The position numbers were made by a program, and so were the translations under genes. The notes beneath the pieces were generated by a model, which was not told the origin of the DNA, did no database searches, and saw only the letters and a list, made by a program, of their open reading frames with translations. From Hermatobates lingyangjiaoensis (Eukaryota > Arthropoda > Insecta > Hemiptera > Hermatobatidae), in the NCBI GenBank assembly GCA_026182355.1, contig JAPFBL010000119.1, positions 2,614,001-2,678,000 on the forward strand: a stretch of DNA of 64,000 nt, given 5' to 3'. Below are positions 23,513-36,130 of the stretch, piece by piece. Numbering within the stretch: the first letter of the stretch is position 1; the number at the start of each line of letters is the position of its first letter.

Positions 23513-23895
23513 ACTCACTACTATATTTCGATGACCTCGTCTTCAGGAAAAGAAGTGAATCGCTCCAAAGGCTGATAACGACTGACTTGGCGTTCGAACT
23601 GAAGCACTCAAAGAGTGTAGCCAACTTTCGGAGGAAAGGTAGACAGGGAAGATAAAGAAATAAACGCCAAATAAAAATTAAAAAAGAAAACATTTAACTA
23701 AAATAAAATTAAAAGCTGATGACAACTTAAAAAAAAATAAAAATAAATAAAAAATAAAAAAATAAATAAATTTAAAAAAATAAAAATAAAAAAAAAATAA
23801 AAAATAAAAAAAATAAAAATAATCAACGATTGAGGTTAAGCCCAGGAGCCGATCTACCGCCCAGAAGACTAGTAAGTGCTTCTTCTGAAGATATA
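23513..23895 (-). pseudogene. 3' end of a PLE: endonuclease C-terminus, A-rich tract, AUAU hammerhead
   Basis: Minus strand 23895-23825 encodes SSEEALTSLLGGRSAPGLNL followed by NR and a stop, the usual LG...PGLN end of PLE endonucleases. Next comes a long T-rich section on this strand (AAAAT-type repeats on plus, 23725-23822). Then at 23556-23513 CUGAAGA, C, GA(G)-GUC-AUC, GAAAUAUA, GUAGUGAG, an AUAU-family hammerhead with a weakened stem II. The part before the C-terminal block is missing. The order gives direct support for a ribozyme downstream of the endonuclease. Confidence 0.72.
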
Positions 23896-24136
23896 TATAT
23901 ATATAAAAAAAAAAAAAAAAAAAAATTTTTTCACATAAACACGTGAAACAACAATCAATGATCAAACCACAAAAAGAAATGGGAAAACAAGACTAAGATC
24001 TTTCAACCGTAACAAGCGGTCTTCGTCAGAGTCAAAAACCCAACATCAGTTGGGTTTTTGACTCTGACGAAGATCGCTTGTTACGGTTGAAAGATCTTAG
24101 TCTTGTTTTCCCATTTCTTTATGTGGTTTGATCATA

Positions 24137-24177
<41 letters not shown>

Positions 24178-24195
24178 ATATATATATATATACAT
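23888..24195. mobile_element. Inverted pair of AGAUCU-family ends
   Basis: (TA)n and an A-run at 23888-23926, minus end with core 24033-23991, junction catcagttggg, plus end with core 24060-24102 (one change in stem II, GACCG to GAUCG), outward tails, then (TA)n 24135-24192. Both cores keep CUGACGA and GAAA. Confidence 0.87.
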
Positions 24196-24360
24196 TGTTA
24201 AAAATCTGACCATATCTTGCTGAAACTTGCTTCTTATTAAGTTTTTCAAGTTTTCTAAATAGAGTTCTTGTCACTATATCCACAGTATACAATATTCTTC
24301 CGATAGTCGACATGTTACATGAGTCCATGTTTCTGCTGTCCTCAGCCATTATCAAGACAT
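24167..24360 (-). pseudogene. PLE N-terminal fragment ending in (TA)n
   Basis: Minus frame starting MIMAEDSRNMDSCNMSTIGR and continuing with RTLFRKLEKLNKKQVSARYG then QIFNN, followed at once by TAT/ATA codons of the microsatellite. The RKLEKL.KK...R.G.IFN block recurs at 43855-43995, 58818-59039, 59470-59560 and 61430-61616, so it is a conserved part of these elements upstream of the RT. The protein is cut off where (TA)n starts. Confidence 0.6.
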
Positions 24361-24429
24361 AAATGAGTTTTGAAATAATTTGTTCCTTTATATAAGAAAA
24401 GTAAAATTCGTTGAGAAGGTTGGGGGATT

Positions 24430-24515
24430 AAAGTTATGGTCAGATTTTTAACAATGTATGTTTAGAGGAGGGACTGCTACCAAAATTTACAAATATATGT
24501 ATATATATATATATA
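24430..24515 (+). pseudogene. PLE N-terminal fragment (CLEEGLLP motif) ending in (TA)n
   Basis: Plus frame around 24460-24490 reads CLEEGLLPKFTNI and then enters (TA)n. The same motif position is hit by (TA)n in four other copies. The piece upstream (gttatggtcagatttttaac) also occurs in reverse at 24190-24210, so it faces the minus copy at 24167-24360. Confidence 0.55.
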
Positions 24516-24583
24516 AAATATACAATTATATATATAAAATATAAATAAATAAATATAAATGTAATAAATATAATTATTATATA

Positions 24584-24812
24584 TATAAAATAAAATAAAT
24601 TCAAAACGAAGGAAACATACAGAAAGACACAGACATAACTCACATCGATATTTCGACCATCGTGGTCATCAGGAGGTGTGAAGAGCGAAGAGACCGGCAG
24701 GAAGGCAGGGCGTATGTCTGTGTCTTTCTGTATGTTTCCTTCGTTTTGAATTTATTTTATTTTAAAAAGTCCGCTGGACCGTTTCTTTTAATTGTATATA
24801 TATATATATATA
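24584..24812. mobile_element. Inverted PLE pair with AUAU-family hammerhead
   Basis: Outer arms ataaattcaaaacgaaggaa (24592 on) and ttccttcgttttgaatttat (24738 on) are perfect reverse complements. The left half carries a minus-strand motif at 24682-24636: CUGAUGA, CC, ACGAUGGUC, GAAAUAUC, GAUGUGAG. Its stem II is altered by G-to-C. The right half lost the motif. Outer flank gtccgctggaccgtttc and (TA)n follow. Confidence 0.78.
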
Positions 24813-24839
24813 TTAAAAATGCATGGTAGTTTTATTTTC

Positions 24840-25715
24840 ATTAAAATGATTTCCTACTTGGAAAGGTAGATGCTAGTAGCAGCATTTCAAGTGAAATTAT
24901 AAGGAGAATGTTTGATTAACAATTCTGTTTGTAAGGTATTTTAATGTTCCCTTTTTCTCATTTTCATCTAACTAGCCTCGATAAATATTTATATTAACAT
25001 TAAAATATTGCAATAATACAAAGAGTATGAAGAAAAGCTAAGTTACTCTATTATTAATGAATATCCTTATCAAAAATTTAACTGGAATTATCGTTCCTTT
25101 AGCTGTCTATGATTGTTGCAAATTGAGAGGAAAATGTTAAATAATAAATTTGTATTGTCTGCCAGCAATTGAAAAAAAAAATTATAATATATATATCTAC
25201 ATTACTAGAAGTAAGGAAATAATGAAAAAAAAAAACTATTTCAAAATCTTCAACGATTTACACGTGTTGAGGTCCTTTTAGTCCAGTTTTCAATTAATAT
25301 TCTTGATTCTTTTTAAACTTGTGCATCTTTACTTTATAATATAAAAAATATATAACACATAATATATTATATTATATTAATAAGATTGTGTTATATTTAT
25401 AATATAACGCAAGCTTAAAGTTTTACAATAATGTTACAAGTATATATATTTACATAGTGTATGTACTTACTGATGTTACAGTGAAAAACAAATAGTTCAT
25501 CGAATTTGATGTAATCTTTATTCAGGGGTAATACTACAAACTACATACTTACTTCAAAGTATGATAGTATTCAGTTATTTAAAAGTAATTTATACATTTT
25601 AATGTCAGTTTTCCAATAAGTGAAAGTAACTTTCATTTACTAATTTAATGAATGTTTATTTTACATTGGCTTGTAATAGATCCTGTTCTGTTAGCGACCA
25701 CACTGTATACATTGT
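24840..25715. other. AT-rich stretch, nothing recognised
   Basis: No supported gene or repeat unit. Confidence 0.45.
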
Positions 25716-25717
25716 TG

Positions 25718-26010
25718 TTATTTTGGGGAGCCATGTTAATCCATGTTAATTGACAGATTTGGGGTTCAATACCCACTCATACCTTCAATTTATTAACATG
25801 GAAGCTGAAGAAATCTGAGCATGTCTTCTCTCGGAGAGGATATGAAGCCGTTGGTCCCGAACCTATACGATATTAGATACTCGTTAAAGATCCATATTCA
25901 AAATTTACTCGAATTAGAAAAGGTATGGAATTCCCAATGTAGAATCAATCTTCATTGTATGATATGACACAGGGCCAATGTTTGACCTACCTGTAATCCC
26001 TTATGGCAAG
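25718..26010 (+). repeat. tRNA-derived SINE
   Basis: B-box GGGTTCAATACCC at 25762-25774, then the shared body (gaagctgaagaaatctgagc; ctctcggagaggatatgaag; ttaaagatccatattcaaaa) and a 3' section (aatcaatcttcattgtatga; gacctacctgtaatccctta). The A-box region is eroded. Colinear with 30625-30955. Confidence 0.75.
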
Positions 26011-26309
26011 AAGAGGTCATGTCATGATCATGACATTAAAGCTAATTATGTTAGAGGGATTTGATATTTATATTTCAATGATGGAATAATATATATCCTT
26101 CATAGTATTGGATTTTAAACATCAACATCCTATGAGTTTAAATATAAAAATCAATAATCACCAACACACTTACACTTCATGTCCACATGATGTAAGAATT
26201 ATCACTTAAAGTATGTCAACAAATAATATTGCTACTGTTTGAATAGTTTTATTAAAGAGATAAACAAAGAGTACAAAAATTGATTGAGTGTTTCGGCTAA
26301 AGAGTTCTG

Positions 26310-26600
26310 CCTCTAAGACAAACTGCTCAAAAAATTATTAACCACTCACCTATAATATGAAGAGGAAAGCTATATGATAAAATTTTATTTGCTCAGCTCT
26401 TCAAACTAATTCGAATCAGGATAGCAAGCAGTCTAGGATAGTCTATTGTTTCCTGGAAAGCGACAGATCTGAGTAGGGACTGCAAGCATCCTTCTTATCC
26501 TGACAATTATCCTGAAAAACCCTCAATGTGGTCTCTAGTAACATCTCTTCGGAGGTTAATCTGCCCCATGATTCAACCTCTCTCCTTAAGTGTACGTTGT
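26310..26600. repeat. Diverged repeat unit A
   Basis: Shares an ordered series of short matches with 27470-27640: aactg.tcaaaaaatt, ttaaccact, a CTCAGCTC/AACAGCTC piece, AATCAGGATAG/AATCAGAATGA, and TGGAAAG.. then AGATCTGAG/AAATCTACGA. Both units lie in the same orientation about 1.16 kb apart. Function unknown; probably fragments of one transposon. Confidence 0.4.
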
Positions 26601-27469
26601 TATTCTTTTGAACTTTTTTTATATTAACAATATTTCAATCATTTCATATATTTCTACATGTAATATTATTATTTGTTACTTTATATTAATTGTATTTAAT
26701 TATTTATTGTATTCATGTATTTTATAATTTATTTTGTTTCATTTGATGTTTTCATTTTATTTTTCTTTCTTGCTATTATTATATATTTATTATTTTCCTT
26801 ATTCTTTCTTTCTCCGTAAAGTGACAATTCTGAAATTGTGCTTCTGAGAAGGGTTCCTTCTGAGGCCAAAACCTTCTGAGAAAGAACCTTCTTTCTGAGT
26901 CATGGTTTTCCTTCTAAGGACCTCACATCTGCCAAAACACCTTTTTCGGTTATTCTTTTGCCACCTTGATGGACTGTTCCTTGTAATAATGCTGCACTAG
27001 ATTTTCAGGTAAATTGATTTTATCTATAATTACTGTATGGTTTTCCTTTGCTTGTCATGACGAATGTAAATAGGATATTTCTGTGAATAGTTTTTAATGT
27101 TTGCATATCTACTACTTCGGTGATGGTAGTCCGCCAAGTAGTTACTTTGACCCTGATCCTGCTAAATTTGTTGGAGATCGTAGTGATAAAAGGCCATGAT
27201 ACCTGGCATAATTTTGCATTCATCCTGTTGTTTATAATTAGATGATTCTTTGATACATTTTTAACTAGAATAAGAATGCTGGAGGAATTATTAAAACTTG
27301 TATGAATATTGAAACATAAACATTTCTCTTAGTTTAAATACAAAAGTTCATTATACACTGTAATTGAAGAGCAGGGATTAAAACCAGAGGTCCAATTCCT
27401 CCTACCACTGCCACTGCTAGTATAAGGAAAGATAGGTCCTTACCTTTTCTGACTGGACAATAAAAATGA

Positions 27470-27645
27470 TTCAACCTGAACGACAAACTGTTCAACAAAT
27501 TTTTAACCACCCGCCTACATTATCAAGAGATACTGGTCTACAAAAGTTTCTTTGAACAGCTCAACCAACCGATTAAAATCAGAATGAAATACAGTCTGAG
27601 AGTAAATCTTTACTGGAAAGCCATAAATCTACGAATGCTCGAACT
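27470..27645. repeat. Diverged repeat unit B
   Basis: Second copy of the unit at 26310. One plus frame reads NDKLFNKFLTTRLHY, then KSFFEQLNQPIKIRM, which has a protein-like look, but I cannot tie it to a family. Confidence 0.35.
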
Positions 27646-30620
27646 ATTCTTATAGTACAATAACACTAGTATAACTCACAAGACAATGTTTTACTCTAAC
27701 ACCTTTCCGTTTCTTTTTCTTATTCTGTACAATCACCCTCATAAAATCAGAGGAACAGACTCTCTGATCATGCCATGCATACATTTTGGCTGTTTGATTC
27801 GCAGTCGTCAATACAGTATAATACCATTTCATAATTTATTCCTTCATCATAATAAAATTATGGATCTAATAGTATTTTTTAAATAAAAAATAAATATCAA
27901 GATAAATTAGGTTTGGCAATACTACTATTCCCTGTACATATTAATTATTCCTGTAAAGTAAAATAAGTTTTTTTATTTTAACTTATTCCAACTTCTGTTT
28001 ATTATTTTATTTTGAATAAATCCAAAACACCAGAATTGAGATTTTAAGTCTCGGCTATTTTAATTTCTTTTAGATCTATTTATTCATATTTTCATCAAAT
28101 CATTCAATTGTTTATATATTTGAGCTTTCTGTCTCGCCGCACCTCTTACTTGTTCTTGTCTTCTGATCTGTTTAGATGAATCGTTGTTCTAAGTATGTTA
28201 GTAAATCCTTTGTCCTGCACTTTGCTATATGTATTGTATATATGTATGTGCTATATGTATATGTATGTGCTATATAGTGCTATATGTATTTCTATAAAGT
28301 TCAATCTTTTTGATTGAATTGCAAATTAATATATAAAGAATATTAAGGAACTAAGCTCTATCTTTCTAGCAACAATATAAAAGAAGTTTCATACTCAATG
28401 TTTTAATCTGACCATAACTGATACTGGTTGAAACGTAGATTTTTTATGATTTTGAAATATAATTTATGAACTGATACATGATTTTAATTATTCCACATAC
28501 TGAGATTATATTGCATATTGTCATTTACTATATATTGTGTTGAAACACTTAGATCCATTTTAAGATTTTGAATTGCAATTTCATAATAATAATTATTATT
28601 TCAATATATTTATTTTAGTCAAGGAATACTTGGGAGAACCACTTTTAATTCCACTTTAAAGTGGAATACCATTTTTGCTTTATACCTGCAGTAATTCTAC
28701 TAAAATCAAAAAATGCAGTTGCAAAACACAATCTAGAAAACTGTGAAAACTCATATATTAATAACGTAATATGGAAGTATAGAATGTATCTTGTAATATT
28801 ATAGAATGAACTGTTTCTTTAAATATAATGTAAACTGTGTAACATCATAGATGACTACATTTTCAATTTTTTTTAAGAAAAGTGTTTTATCCAATATTAA
28901 AAAAACTGATTCAACGAAACAAAAAAAACATAGCTGAAAAAAAAGTAGTTTAAAAAAATAAATTCATACTAATTTAAACAAAGCCTATTGTATGGTATTA
29001 TTAAAAAATAAAATAATTTAATGGAAATTAATTGAATATAATAATCAAACAATATTGTTTTTGAAGTATTTGAAATTGTTTTATACTAATAATTTATTGC
29101 CTTGGTTTAATATTCAAAAGTTTTTTTTTATTAATTCAAAAGATGAATAAATTATAATGTTCTATCAAAAATTAATGAGAAAATATAGAATCCGGATAGA
29201 AGTCATTTTAAAAAGAGACAATTTACTTACGAAAGATGGTTGTGATCGTATATTGATTGATTCTTTTTCAACTTACCTTAAAAGAGAGTTTACTAAAATT
29301 GATTGCTTTTACAAAACATCTTTATTTTAATATGCCAGTTCACAATTAGCATAAATTTTAATAAATAACTGAAGCTTAGGTGTAGGAATATATTTTACAA
29401 TATATGCTAATAAGATTATTCAAGGCTTGTAAACTACAATACTAACTGAATGTCAATCTCTATGCAGTATTTTGAGAAAAAAAAATGATGTCAATAAAAG
29501 ATAAATAAATTCTCCATGAATAATTGAATCAAACAAAATTAAAATCTTATTCATATTTGAGGGGATACTTTTGAGTGACATAACATTTTAATTACGACAG
29601 GAAAACAAATTACGATATACTTCTATAAAAAAAATAATCAGATATCATGAAAACAGACTACCTATAAGAAAATTTTGTATTGATAGCATTAATAGCTCTT
29701 TAGTAATATAAAAGGTTTGTTTATTCATTAAACTCTTACTTCTAGTTATAAAAATAGTTTTATTTAAGAATTTGAGAATTTAATATTAATCTGAAAACCT
29801 TAACTAGTTCTTTAATTTAGTACTGTATGTATCAATGTCTGAATCACAGTAAAAATTCCAAAAATAGATATGACATCATTCAACCATAATATTATATATA
29901 TCTCAACTGCATATAATATCATAAGTTGCGGTACTTAGGAGTAGTTATTGTAGTTCAAGTTTAAAATTAGAATTACACTCAAACAAAAAAAAATAAACAA
30001 ATATAATATATCTTTATATTTGAGAAACACCTTTTTATTTATGCATGTAAGATTAAATTTTTTTCAAAATTTTTATTTTACTATTCATAAACCACTGGTA
30101 GAAAAGGTAAACAAAATGATTTAGCTACAATGAACAGCAGTAATATATGTACAGTTCTGTTGATGAAGAAACATGTTGAATTTGTACTGAATGAAGAAGT
30201 AAATGTGTTTATATCTGGGTTTCCTGACTGAAATTTTGCAAATTAATCATTTGTAGTTGTTAGAGAATAGTTTATAAAATTAAGAATCAATTAGGGTAAC
30301 ACACTTAAATATGGTACACATATTACATATTTCCTGTAAATATTCATTCCTACAGTTATGGATAGATCTGTCCATATAAGATATATAACTCCTCATGTAA
30401 TATGAGATCACAGCCAAAATTGTGTTCTAAAAAACAGTTCATAACAGATACAGGATAGCGTGGTGTATAAGAATAGTTTTTTTTGAAAGAGAGATAGATC
30501 ATGAGAGAGAAATTTATTCAAAAACCGGTTACAGACTTCAGTTAACCGCATTATGACCAAAGTCACATTGAACTATTTTATTACTTTTATAAGAAACATT
30601 GGTTTTAATATTTAGCTACA
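27646..30620. other. Long AT-rich stretch, nothing recognised
   Basis: About 3 kb with short chance frames only. A tandem-like TATGTATGTGC repeat occurs at 28225-28275. At 28395-28440 the order CUGACCA...CUGGUUGAAACGUAG weakly recalls a hammerhead core with an ACGU palindrome, too eroded to call. Confidence 0.45.
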
Positions 30621-30624
30621 ATAT

Positions 30625-30955
30625 TGGGACCAGTGGTAACGTGCTACCTGTAAACTAGTAGGTCTCGGGTTCAAAACTGATTCTGGCCCACGATATTTTC
30701 ATGAGAGGTGAATAAATCTGAGCATGTTGTTGAGCACACTCGGAGGAGAGGACATTAAGTCCTAAGTACCGAAGTGGTACGATGTCAGATAATCATTCAC
30801 GATCCCCTACTAAATAAACTTGAGTTACGCCAAATTTAGGACTCGTACTATGGAATCAATCTTCATTCTCTGGTGTCATAAAGAGCGAATATTCAGCCTA
30901 TGTCTGTTCCCTTTTGGACTTCCACTGCAACCTAACCTAACCTATAACCAAAATT
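30625..30955 (+). repeat. tRNA-derived SINE with CCTAA tail
   Basis: Head gggaccagtggtaacgtgct, B-box-like GGGTTCAAAACTG at 30667-30679, body (atgagaggtgaataaatctg; ggaggagaggacattaagtc; attcacgatcccctactaaa) and 3' section. It ends at 30931-30944 with CCTAACCTAACCTA. Tail motifs of this kind are common at SINE 3' ends. Longest copy in the window. Confidence 0.8.
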
Positions 30956-31138
30956 ACCATTCTTTACCAGCTAGTATTTTATAATTTTGATTAATGGGAT
31001 GACACTTATCAGTAATAGAACACAATCTATCTAGGCGAAACAAACAACAATAGTTTTATGTAATTCCATCTACACACTTCCTATGACAGTAATTCTAACT
31101 GATAGCTCAATCATTATCAGTAAAATTTGTATTATCCA

Positions 31139-31185
31139 AAATTATCCATATTATCCAAAATTATCCATATTATCCAAAATTTGTT
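31139..31185. repeat. Short tandem array, about 19-nt unit
   Basis: Three near-identical units built on attatccatattatccaaa at about 31128-31180. Confidence 0.7.
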
Positions 31186-31846
31186 AAAATCAACTACTTT
31201 TTTTTACGTATTTCAATAATGAAAAAAAGAGTATACACACCATACAAACACACGATTCCATACACAAACACATAAACACTTGATTAACAAATATAGGGAG
31301 ACATCTTCAGTTTTATTAGTAAGATATTCATCAGTGAACAATAAGTTTATATTATAATAACAGAATTTTGTAAATTTTAAATTTCTTAATTAAATACTAG
31401 TATAGAAAGAATAATATGAAACTATATATGCATTAAATAATTATAATTCTATGTACTGTGTATATAGAAATGGATATAATGTAATCATATTTACAAGTAT
31501 GCCATGTAAATCTATATTGCAATATAGAGTAAACCTGTAATCAAAATGGGAAAAGTGAATTATGAATTTCCTCATCACACTGTTACTGTCCGTAAGAAAC
31601 ATAAGAAAGAGAATGAAATGACACACAAACATACACATACCAGATATTTAAAACACTTTGCTTATCTTTTATCTTTATAAATTGCTTTTTAAAGAACTAT
31701 ATTGAACAAATAAAGTATCAAATAATAGGTTCCTTTTTTTGTTTTGGTTAAATGACTATGAAAAAAAAGATTGCCAGCTGCATCTGAGAGGTTATATTTC
31801 CTGAAAACTGTTAAGTATGATTTCAGTATTGGGTCACTTTCTAGGG

Positions 31847-31935
31847 TCAAGCCTTGTCATATGGAATTACAGCTCCAGATTTGATGATAGAGTTCACTTT
31901 AGCACGCTGATAGGTTTGCTCGTCAAAGGATATTC
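31847..31935 (-). CDS. Candidate terminal coding exon of a spliced gene
   Basis: Minus strand. The acceptor is strong: cttttcctaactgcag, with a pyrimidine tract and a CTAAC branch-point-like sequence. The segment begins with two bases completing a codon (GA), then 28 codons and TGA: ISFDEQTYQRAKVNS, then IIKSGAVIPYDKA. Codon use is mixed and less AT-rich than the surroundings. Its incoming phase (two bases) fits the outgoing phase (one base) of both upstream candidates at 43673 and 53586. I do not recognise the protein. No clear poly-A signal was located in the following minus-strand sequence. Confidence rests on splice borders, open frame and phase agreement. Confidence 0.55.
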
Positions 31936-32575
31936 CTGCAGTTAGGAAAAGCTGCACGCAACATAGTAAACAAATTCAAATAAGTCATTAAAAATCAAAG
32001 AGTCATGAAATTATTTGACTGTTTTGTCTAAAACAAAGTAGGATGGCATGACATGAAAGTAAAAAAAACTTGGTGTAACAAACTGAATATAGAATAACAT
32101 CATTAATTTGTCAATTCCTTCACGACATTTTAACGTTCCGTTGTTCAATTATACTAAAAGCAAGAATACGATTCTATTTGTTATACTACGCTATTATTAA
32201 AAATAAAATAAACAATGAAAAAATTATATTACTTAAAGGAAATCATTTTTTAACCTGCTGAAAATTATAATTCTCATAGGATTGGATCTGTACAATCAGC
32301 ATATCTCAATCATCTTTACGAATATAGTGGCAAAAAAACACATTAATGATAATTTGAAATTTACAGAAAAGGTTTCTATAAAATTTTCACTATTGAGTTT
32401 AATTTCAACATCTACTGAAAACCAGGGAATTATTTTTCAAACCAATGAGTTACGACTGTAATTCATTTAACACTTAGTAGTTTCATTCATTAATTGTGCA
32501 GTTCGTTACGGTTTGGTATTTCCTTATGATGGGGGATTTTAAAAATTTCGTCTCTACACAAAGGAGTTTTATGCC

Positions 32576-32624
32576 AAAACTAACAACGCGTTTCAAACAC
32601 TTTGTGTTCTTCTTCAAATTTCCA
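32576..32624 (-). ncRNA. Hammerhead-like motif, ACGCGU family
   Basis: Minus strand: UUGAAGA (C3 and neighbouring position changed), A, GAACAC-AAA-GUGUUU stem II, GAA, palindrome ACGCGU, U, GUUAG. This is the clearest copy of the family whose worn relative lies at 3573-3620. Likely inactive because of the core change. Confidence 0.6.
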
Positions 32625-32640
32625 TACATAGATATCGATA

Positions 32641-32775
32641 AGATTTTACATAAACACGTGAAGTAACAATCAAAACTGCAGTTGGGTTTTGACTCTGACA
32701 AAGACCGCTTGTTACGGTGAAGAGATCTTAGTCTTTCTTTCCCATTTCATATTGTGGTTTGATCATTGATACATA
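32641..32775. mobile_element. AGAUCU-family PLE 3' end with truncated left arm
   Basis: A minus tail scrap (ttttacataaacacgtga at 32643 on) abuts a plus copy with core 32691-32733 and tail to about 32770. CUGACGA is CUGACAA and GAAA is GAAG here, so the core is damaged. A (TA)n block is almost absent beside it, unlike other copies. Confidence 0.75.
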
Positions 32776-35250
32776 GATATGTATATTTTTTGGATGTAAA
32801 CATGAATAAAAACACAAATTTGCTGTTAGTTTTGAAATAAAACTATTTTATGTGGGGAAGTAATTTTTTAAATTTCTCAAATTATTAGTTACTGTCTTAA
32901 TGATTAACATGGGAAACCGTAAAAGATTGAATTTTTTTATTCAACAGAAAAATAAAAGTCAGAGGTATACAGTTTTCAATGATACATTTCCATCTTTAAC
33001 CAAATTGAAAAGATCATGACCTGAGGGAAATCTATTTCAGCTTATATTTAAACAAAGTAATAATATAAACGTAGTGTATTTAAATTTAGTGATAAAAGAA
33101 CAATAGGTAGAGTTTTTTCTATACCTGTAATGATTTAAAAAGTTTCTTCTGATGTATCTATACCTATAAAATTTATAGGAAATCGTATTAAAAAAAAGTA
33201 ATTCATTTTATGTAAATTTTTTATTTCAAAATGATTTTGAAATTATTAATGTCGTAAATTTAGGTGGTGTTTATTATATTCATTTTGTGGTTTTATATGA
33301 ATGAGGAAATATCCTGTGCGGGAACCAGTAACAATATAAGAATCCCAGGGAAAATGTAGGAGACACTGTACAGAGCATCACTCATACCTTAGAAATGAAT
33401 TATTCATGTTGATGAGTATAAAGGAAAACTGATATTCGTGGCCGAACTTTTCACCTGCTCCTTGGGAAATTCTGTTTTAAAATCAATAATGATAATCAGA
33501 AATCTATAGTATAATTTTCATGATAATCTCAACATTTTGACCTAGTATTTCAATAATAACTGTTAATTTGTATTGATTACTTCGTAAGAATGTTTTTTTT
33601 ATTTTTATACTACAAAACTACTGTTCAAAGTAAAATAAATTATAACAGATTAAATGCTTGTCTAATAGTTTAAAATGAATAAATAATAATTTATTTTCAG
33701 CGTATTAGATCTAAATAACCTAATAAGTTGTGAATTAACAATTATTTACAAAAAAAACATTGAATGATTCAACAGCAATTATTAGTAATTTTAATATGAA
33801 TTATAATTTAATTAATAATCCATCGAAATTAGATTTTTTAAATTTGTGCACAGAGATCCTTTTTATAGTATCTTGTAAATAAATGTGTGATAAAAATGTA
33901 CTTATAACTAAAGCTGAGGTCCAGTTTTGAAACTAATTCATATATGGTGGAAATTGCTTTTAAAGTAAAACAAAAATATTAGTTAGTTTGGTTTCAAGTA
34001 AATATTAACAATGCTGTAAAGGAATTTAATTTTGTAAACCAATTACAATTGATTGATAAGCCTAGAGAGAAATAAATACCAAATATAGAATAGACTGAAA
34101 TTTAGTTTTCGTATAAATGTGTTATTTAATAACTTCAATTCAAAAAATTATTTAATAAAATTTACATTGAAAGAAATCAATCGAAAAACTGTTCTCCAAT
34201 TTAAATACAATAGACACGTTAGTTTGTTTTACGTTGCTATTTATTCTGAATAATTACTCTTTTTTTTACATACTTTACTTTACATATTACATATAAAATT
34301 TAATTTATATACCAAGGATGAAAAAGTTAATAATTCATTATATAATAGCAATTATGAACGATTTGTTTGTAATTTTTTTTTGAAGCAAACCTATCAATTG
34401 TAAATTATGAGTCAAAAGAATTTTTTTTTAACAAATCAATATGTATTATATTTAATAGAAGAGTATTATGAATTTTGGAGGAGATAAAAGAATGACTGCA
34501 TGAAAGACTAGGACCTTTGAAGTTTTTTTTCTTAAAGTCAATATAGTTTCGATCTGCTTGATTGCTAACCTACTTACTGCAATGCAAAGAATGTGGGTCG
34601 TAATTAAAAAAAAAGGTAACATGAAATGAGGCAAGACATTTTTTTATAATTAGAATTTAGGCGCAATAACTTAAATTAGTTTATTTAAAACGATGTGTAA
34701 TCAAGTTTTGAATATATCAATGGAAACACATATCACAACGAATTTTTCTCTTATTTCAAACAAAAGCTATGATAAAAAATTACTGGTTTTAATGTAACCT
34801 GATTTTCAAATTTCTGCAATATATTGGCAAACTATCTAGTATTTGCATAAAATATTTCATGTATGTTCAATTATACATAAAAGAGAATTATATAATAGAA
34901 TAGAGAACAAAAAATAATAACTTATAATTGTTGTTCTATCTGATTTAGTATTTGAATTTAATTGTTTACTTATTAGTTTTTGCAAGACCAACAAGATTTA
35001 CAAATAATGGTGTAAAAGAGGTACTAGTCCTCATGAAATTCATTCAGTCTTTGATATTTGGATGGAATTTGATATTTGGGTGTCAAAGATCTTATGAATC
35101 ATTGAAATGCAGTGAATGGTTATGTAAATACTTAATATATACACATTATAATGAATACAGCTTTCCAAAATACTGCAAATGTTGCAAAATGCAATTAGCT
35201 CTTATGGAAAGTGTCAGAATTAACAATCAACTTAGATGCAGCTGGATCAG
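32776..35250. other. AT-rich stretch, nothing recognised
   Basis: About 2.5 kb without supported features. A slightly GC-richer piece at 33310-33470 (ggaaccagtaacaatataag; cgtggccgaacttttcacct) has no long frame. Confidence 0.45.
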
Positions 35251-35254
35251 GGTG

Positions 35255-35532
35255 CAGTGGTCGTCCAAACAGAGAACACACAAGACCATACATTGGCCCT
35301 TTGTGGAACCACTCAATGAACACTTTATTCAGAGTCCTAAATTATGCTTCAAGGATTCTTAGAATAGAGATCATTAACGTGAACAGGTTTGCTAAGTTAC
35401 TCTCCAAGGGATGACATGTTCAGATTTTGTCACCATCTCAAGTGTATCAATTATCGGTCAGTATGAGTATCGAACTCCGGATCTACCAGTCCTAAAGTGA
35501 GCATGTATGCCATTGGGCTACCCTGGCTTCAA
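35255..35532 (-). repeat. tRNA-derived SINE
   Basis: Minus-strand copy ending near 35532 (reverse of agccagggtagcccaatggc). B-box complement gagtatcgaactcc at about 35466-35479. The 3' section at 35255-35350 (ctaaattatgcttcaaggat) is shared with other copies. The 136-codon plus frame at 34952-35362 runs antisense into this SINE and is not a gene. Confidence 0.72.
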
Positions 35533-35539
35533 ATATCAA

Positions 35540-36070
35540 GTTAAACACAAAAAAGCCTGCCGTTATTGAAGCTTAAGACCTTTCGGGATAAACAAGGACC
35601 AAAAAAAGCTCTTTACATCCAGGCGCATCCATGAACGAACAAAATCTTTTGTCTACATTTTGATTTTAATATTTAAAAACTACTTATAATGTTTAAAGTC
35701 ATTATGTAGTTTCTGGGTTTGTTGAAGTTTAAAATGTCTGGTATATTAATCCCTTCCACCTGAGGGAATATAATTTTCCTACCAACATTCATAATATAAA
35801 TGCTAAAATTACTATTTTTTTTTATAATATTTCGCAGTACAGAGATTAAAATGAAATAACTATTAATAAAAACTTTCCATGAGTATTTAATGTTGAGAAA
35901 AATTAAACAACTACTCAAAGATGACAAAGGTAATCGTAAAATGAGTATATATATGTCCATTAGTGAAAAGAATAAAAAGATAAGAGTTTAAATTTTTGGC
36001 TCAGAAACAACTAAGAGGATTAGCAAGTTAGAAATTCATAAAGAACACCTATGTTTACAGCCGCATGCAC
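35540..36070. other. AT-rich stretch, nothing recognised
   Basis: No supported frame. The minus frame at 35673-35960 is AT-rich codons without a motif. Confidence 0.4.
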
Positions 36071-36075
<5 letters not shown>

Positions 36076-36109
<34 letters not shown>

Positions 36110-36130
36110 ACACACATACACACACCCACA
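36076..36130. repeat. (CA)n microsatellite
   Basis: CA dinucleotide run with an AAAAA and ATA interruption. Confidence 0.93.

Noticed and set aside
23678..23965. Minus frame of Phe, Tyr and Leu
   Set aside because: Translation of A-rich simple repeats in the untranslated part of a PLE relic.
26840..26990. Repeated CTTCTGAG pieces as a ribozyme array
   Set aside because: Several TTCTGAG pieces occur, but none is followed by a stem II and a GAAA box in the right spacing.
28395..28440. Hammerhead with ACGU palindrome
   Set aside because: CUGACCA lacks the required G and stem II is poor; evidence too thin for a call.
34952..35362. 136-codon plus frame
   Set aside because: Its second half is antisense to a SINE and the rest is AT-rich without a domain. 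No splice or promoter evidence supports it.
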